A stretch of DNA of 64,000 nt from Streptomyces melanogenes (GTDB lineage: Bacteria; Actinomycetota; Actinomycetes; Streptomycetales; Streptomycetaceae). Under the pieces are notes generated by a model. The model was not told where the DNA came from. It ran no database searches and saw only the letters and a program-made list of their open reading frames with translations. The DNA is taken from positions 124,001 through 188,000 of the forward strand of contig NZ_BMTS01000004.1 of the NCBI RefSeq assembly GCF_014649795.1. Reading direction: 5' to 3'. The position numbers and the translations under genes were made by a program. Shown one piece after another: positions 62,467 through 64,000 of the stretch (positions within the stretch are counted from its first letter, which is position 1; the number at the start of each line of letters is the position of its first letter).

Positions 62467-63315
62467 ATGCCCGGCATGCATTCAAGGGGGTTGCGTCACG
62501 TGTCCCTGTCCTATGCACGACCGAGTCATCCGCTGCGCTACGAGGTACTGGGGCGGCTCCGGGTGACCTGCGGCGACGTCGATCTGACGCCGGCGCCACC
62601 GAAGATCGCCAAGCTGCTCGCTCTGCTGACGATCCGGGCAGGGGAGACCGTACCGGGCGACAAACTCATGGCGGAGCTCTGGGAACAGCACCCGCCGCGC
62701 TGTGCGGCGGCGAGCCTGCGGGTCTATGTGTCACAGCTGCGCAAGCTGCTCGGCACCCCCGGCCGGGCGTCGCCGATCGTCACTGTTTCCCCGGGTTACA
62801 TTCTCGACGTCAGCCAGAACCAACTCGATGTCCGGACCTTCGAGAGGTTGTATGAAAGCGGCCGGGCCCGTTACCTGGCGGCCGACTACCTGGCCGCGTC
62901 CGAGTGTCTGAGAAATGCCCTCGCCCTGTGGCGGGGGCCGGTTCTGGACGGCATGTCGGGGTCTTCGGAGATCGGCTCGTTCGCCGCCGTGGAGGAGGAG
63001 AAACGGCTGAATTGCATCGAGCTGAATATTGAATCCGCCCTGGCGCTCGGCCGCCATCACGCCGTGATAGAGGAGCTCAAGGGACTCGTCGTCCAGCACC
63101 CGCTGCGCGAGCCCTTCTACCGCCAGCTGATGGCCGCCCTGTACCGGGTGGGCCGCCAGGGCGACGCCCTGGGCGTCTACCGCAGCGCGCGCCAGGTCAT
63201 CCGGGAGGAGCTGGGCGTCGAACCGGGCCCGCCGCTGCGGCTGACGCAGGAAGCCATCCTGCGGGCCGATCCGGCCAGGCTGGAAGCCGTCGGCGTGACG
63301 GCGTCGGCACGCTGA
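62467..63315 (+). CDS. SARP family cluster-situated activator
   Basis: 282 residues of the AfsR/RedD/ActII-ORF4 (SARP) family. N-terminal OmpR-like DNA-binding domain (LRYEVLGRLRVTCGDVDLTP, KLMAELWEQHPPRCAAASLR, VYVSQLRKLLG and VSPGYILDV) and a C-terminal BTAD domain (LALWRGPVLDGMSGSSEIGS, PFYRQLMAALYRVGRQGDAL and VYRSARQVIREELGVEPGP). It should activate the biosynthetic operons at direct repeats overlapping the -35 region. GTG 62500 with AAGGGGG upstream may be the real start. No TTA codon seen. Confidence 0.9.
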   Translation: MPGMHSRGLRHVSLSYARPSHPLRYEVLGRLRVTCGDVDLTPAPPKIAKLLALLTIRAGETVPGDKLMAELWEQHPPRCAAASLRVYVSQLRKLLGTPGRASPIVTVSPGYILDVSQNQLDVRTFERLYESGRARYLAADYLAASECLRNALALWRGPVLDGMSGSSEIGSFAAVEEEKRLNCIELNIESALALGRHHAVIEELKGLVVQHPLREPFYRQLMAALYRVGRQGDALGVYRSARQVIREELGVEPGPPLRLTQEAILRADPARLEAVGVTASAR

Positions 63316-63389
63316 ACCACTACGGATCGCGGCGAGCCGGCTCAGACCGTTCCCTGAGCCGGTGCACGGCCGCGCGGTCGGGACGGGCG

Positions 63390-64000
63390 TCAGAGGACGC
63401 GCCGCAGGGATTCCGGCGTGAGGTCGGCGAGCGTCGGATAGCCGTCCACCGCCATCAGCAGATCCGCCTCGGCCAGCAGGGAACGCAGCACGTGGACGAC
63501 ACCGTCCGTACCGCCTATGGACAGTCCGTACGCATAGGGGCGGCCGACGCCGACGGCCGTGGCGCCCAGGGCCACGGCCTTCACGATGTCCGCCCCGGTG
63601 CGGACGCCCGAGTCGAACAGCACGGGCAGGCCGTCGGCCGCCTCGACCACGCCGGGCAGCGCGTCCAGGGCGGGCAGCCCGCCGTTGGCCTGGCGTCCGC
63701 CGTGGTTGGAGCAGTAGATCCCGTCCACGCCGCCGTCCTTCGCGCGCCGGACGTCCTCGGGGTGGCAGAGGCCCTTCACGATCAGCGGCAGCTCGGTGAG
63801 CGACCGCAGCCAGGGCAGGTCGTCCCAGGTGAGCGGGTTGCCGAAGACCTGCGCCCAGCGTATGGCGGCGGCCCGCGGATCCTCTTCGGGGGTGCGGTCC
63901 AGGGCGGCCCGGAAGACCGGGTCGGAGGTGTAGTTGGCCAGGCAGTGGCCCCGCAGCTGGGGGAAGTTGGCGGTGCTCAGGTCGCGCGGGCGCCACCCGG
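63390..64000 (-). CDS. FMN-dependent alpha-hydroxy-acid oxidase/lactate 2-monooxygenase (5' end cut by window)
   Basis: Only the C-terminal ~202 residues are inside the window. [20 protein letters not shown] then [12 protein letters not shown] contains the catalytic His of the family; [20 protein letters not shown] then [11 protein letters not shown] is the FMN phosphate site. The preceding [19 protein letters not shown] and the [20 protein letters not shown] insertion point to lactate 2-monooxygenase rather than simple lactate dehydrogenase. It runs convergently with the SARP gene and may not belong to the cluster. Confidence 0.88.
   Translation of the reverse strand, partial: GWRPRDLSTANFPQLRGHCLANYTSDPVFRAALDRTPEEDPRAAAIRWAQVFGNPLTWDDLPWLRSLTELPLIVKGLCHPEDVRRAKDGGVDGIYCSNHGGRQANGGLPALDALPGVVEAADGLPVLFDSGVRTGADIVKAVALGATAVGVGRPYAYGLSIGGTDGVVHVLRSLLAEADLLMAVDGYPTLADLTPESLRRVL

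Overview
This is very high-GC DNA with GTG/TTG starts, overlapping stop/start junctions and gene families typical of the genus Streptomyces. The clearest taxonomic marker is the zinc-independent ribosomal protein cassette at 13.7-16.2 kb (S14, L28, L33, L31, CobW-like, S18), which has the layout of the Zur-controlled cassette of Streptomyces coelicolor. I see no tRNA, rRNA, IS element, prophage or CRISPR array.

Layout. 0-5.9 kb: AraC regulator, a CoA-ligase-like gene that lacks its C-terminal domain, a formyltransferase-fold gene with an altered catalytic residue, two small extracellular-type proteins and an NmrA-like oxidoreductase. 5.9-13.5 kb: a radical SAM gene divergent from a miniature ORF and two overlapping peptide-exporter-type ABC transporter genes, closed by a large LuxR (LAL) regulator. 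This looks like a minimal RiPP-type locus and is one of the two best candidates for something undescribed. 13.7-17.8 kb: Zur cassette, a CysRS-like protein and SixA. 18-43 kb: mostly independent genes. They include a secreted phospholipase D, a lipase-maturation-factor-like membrane protein, a frameshifted DUF5954 gene, an RHH/DUF4097/ABC-ATPase operon behind an 11-bp-phased repeat operator, an orphan sugar-binding lipoprotein, a RICIN-GH55 glucanase, several regulators, a toxin-antitoxin pair and a PD40-amidohydrolase.

43.1-63.3 kb: a biosynthetic gene cluster. The minus-strand operon (58210 down to 49039) encodes, in order, a fatty-acyl-AMP ligase (FAAL), ACP, one KS-AT(malonyl)-ACP polyketide synthase module without reducing domains, a KASIII homologue, an FkbH glyceryl-ACP synthase, a second ACP and a type II thioesterase. 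FkbH + ACP + KASIII is the signature of tetronate assembly. A FAAL-primed beta-ketoacyl chain condensed with glyceryl-ACP would give a 3-acyl-5-hydroxymethyl tetronate of the RK-682 type. It is flanked by an MFS exporter with its TetR, a SARP activator, and a plus-strand operon (hydrolase, thiolase, acyl-CoA synthetase, metallo-beta-lactamase) next to another TetR. Two gaplessly alignable paralogous hydrolases bracket the cluster. I suggest, as inference only, that the plus-strand operon breaks down or detoxifies the acyl-tetronate or its intermediates. The window ends inside an FMN-dependent alpha-hydroxy-acid oxidase gene.
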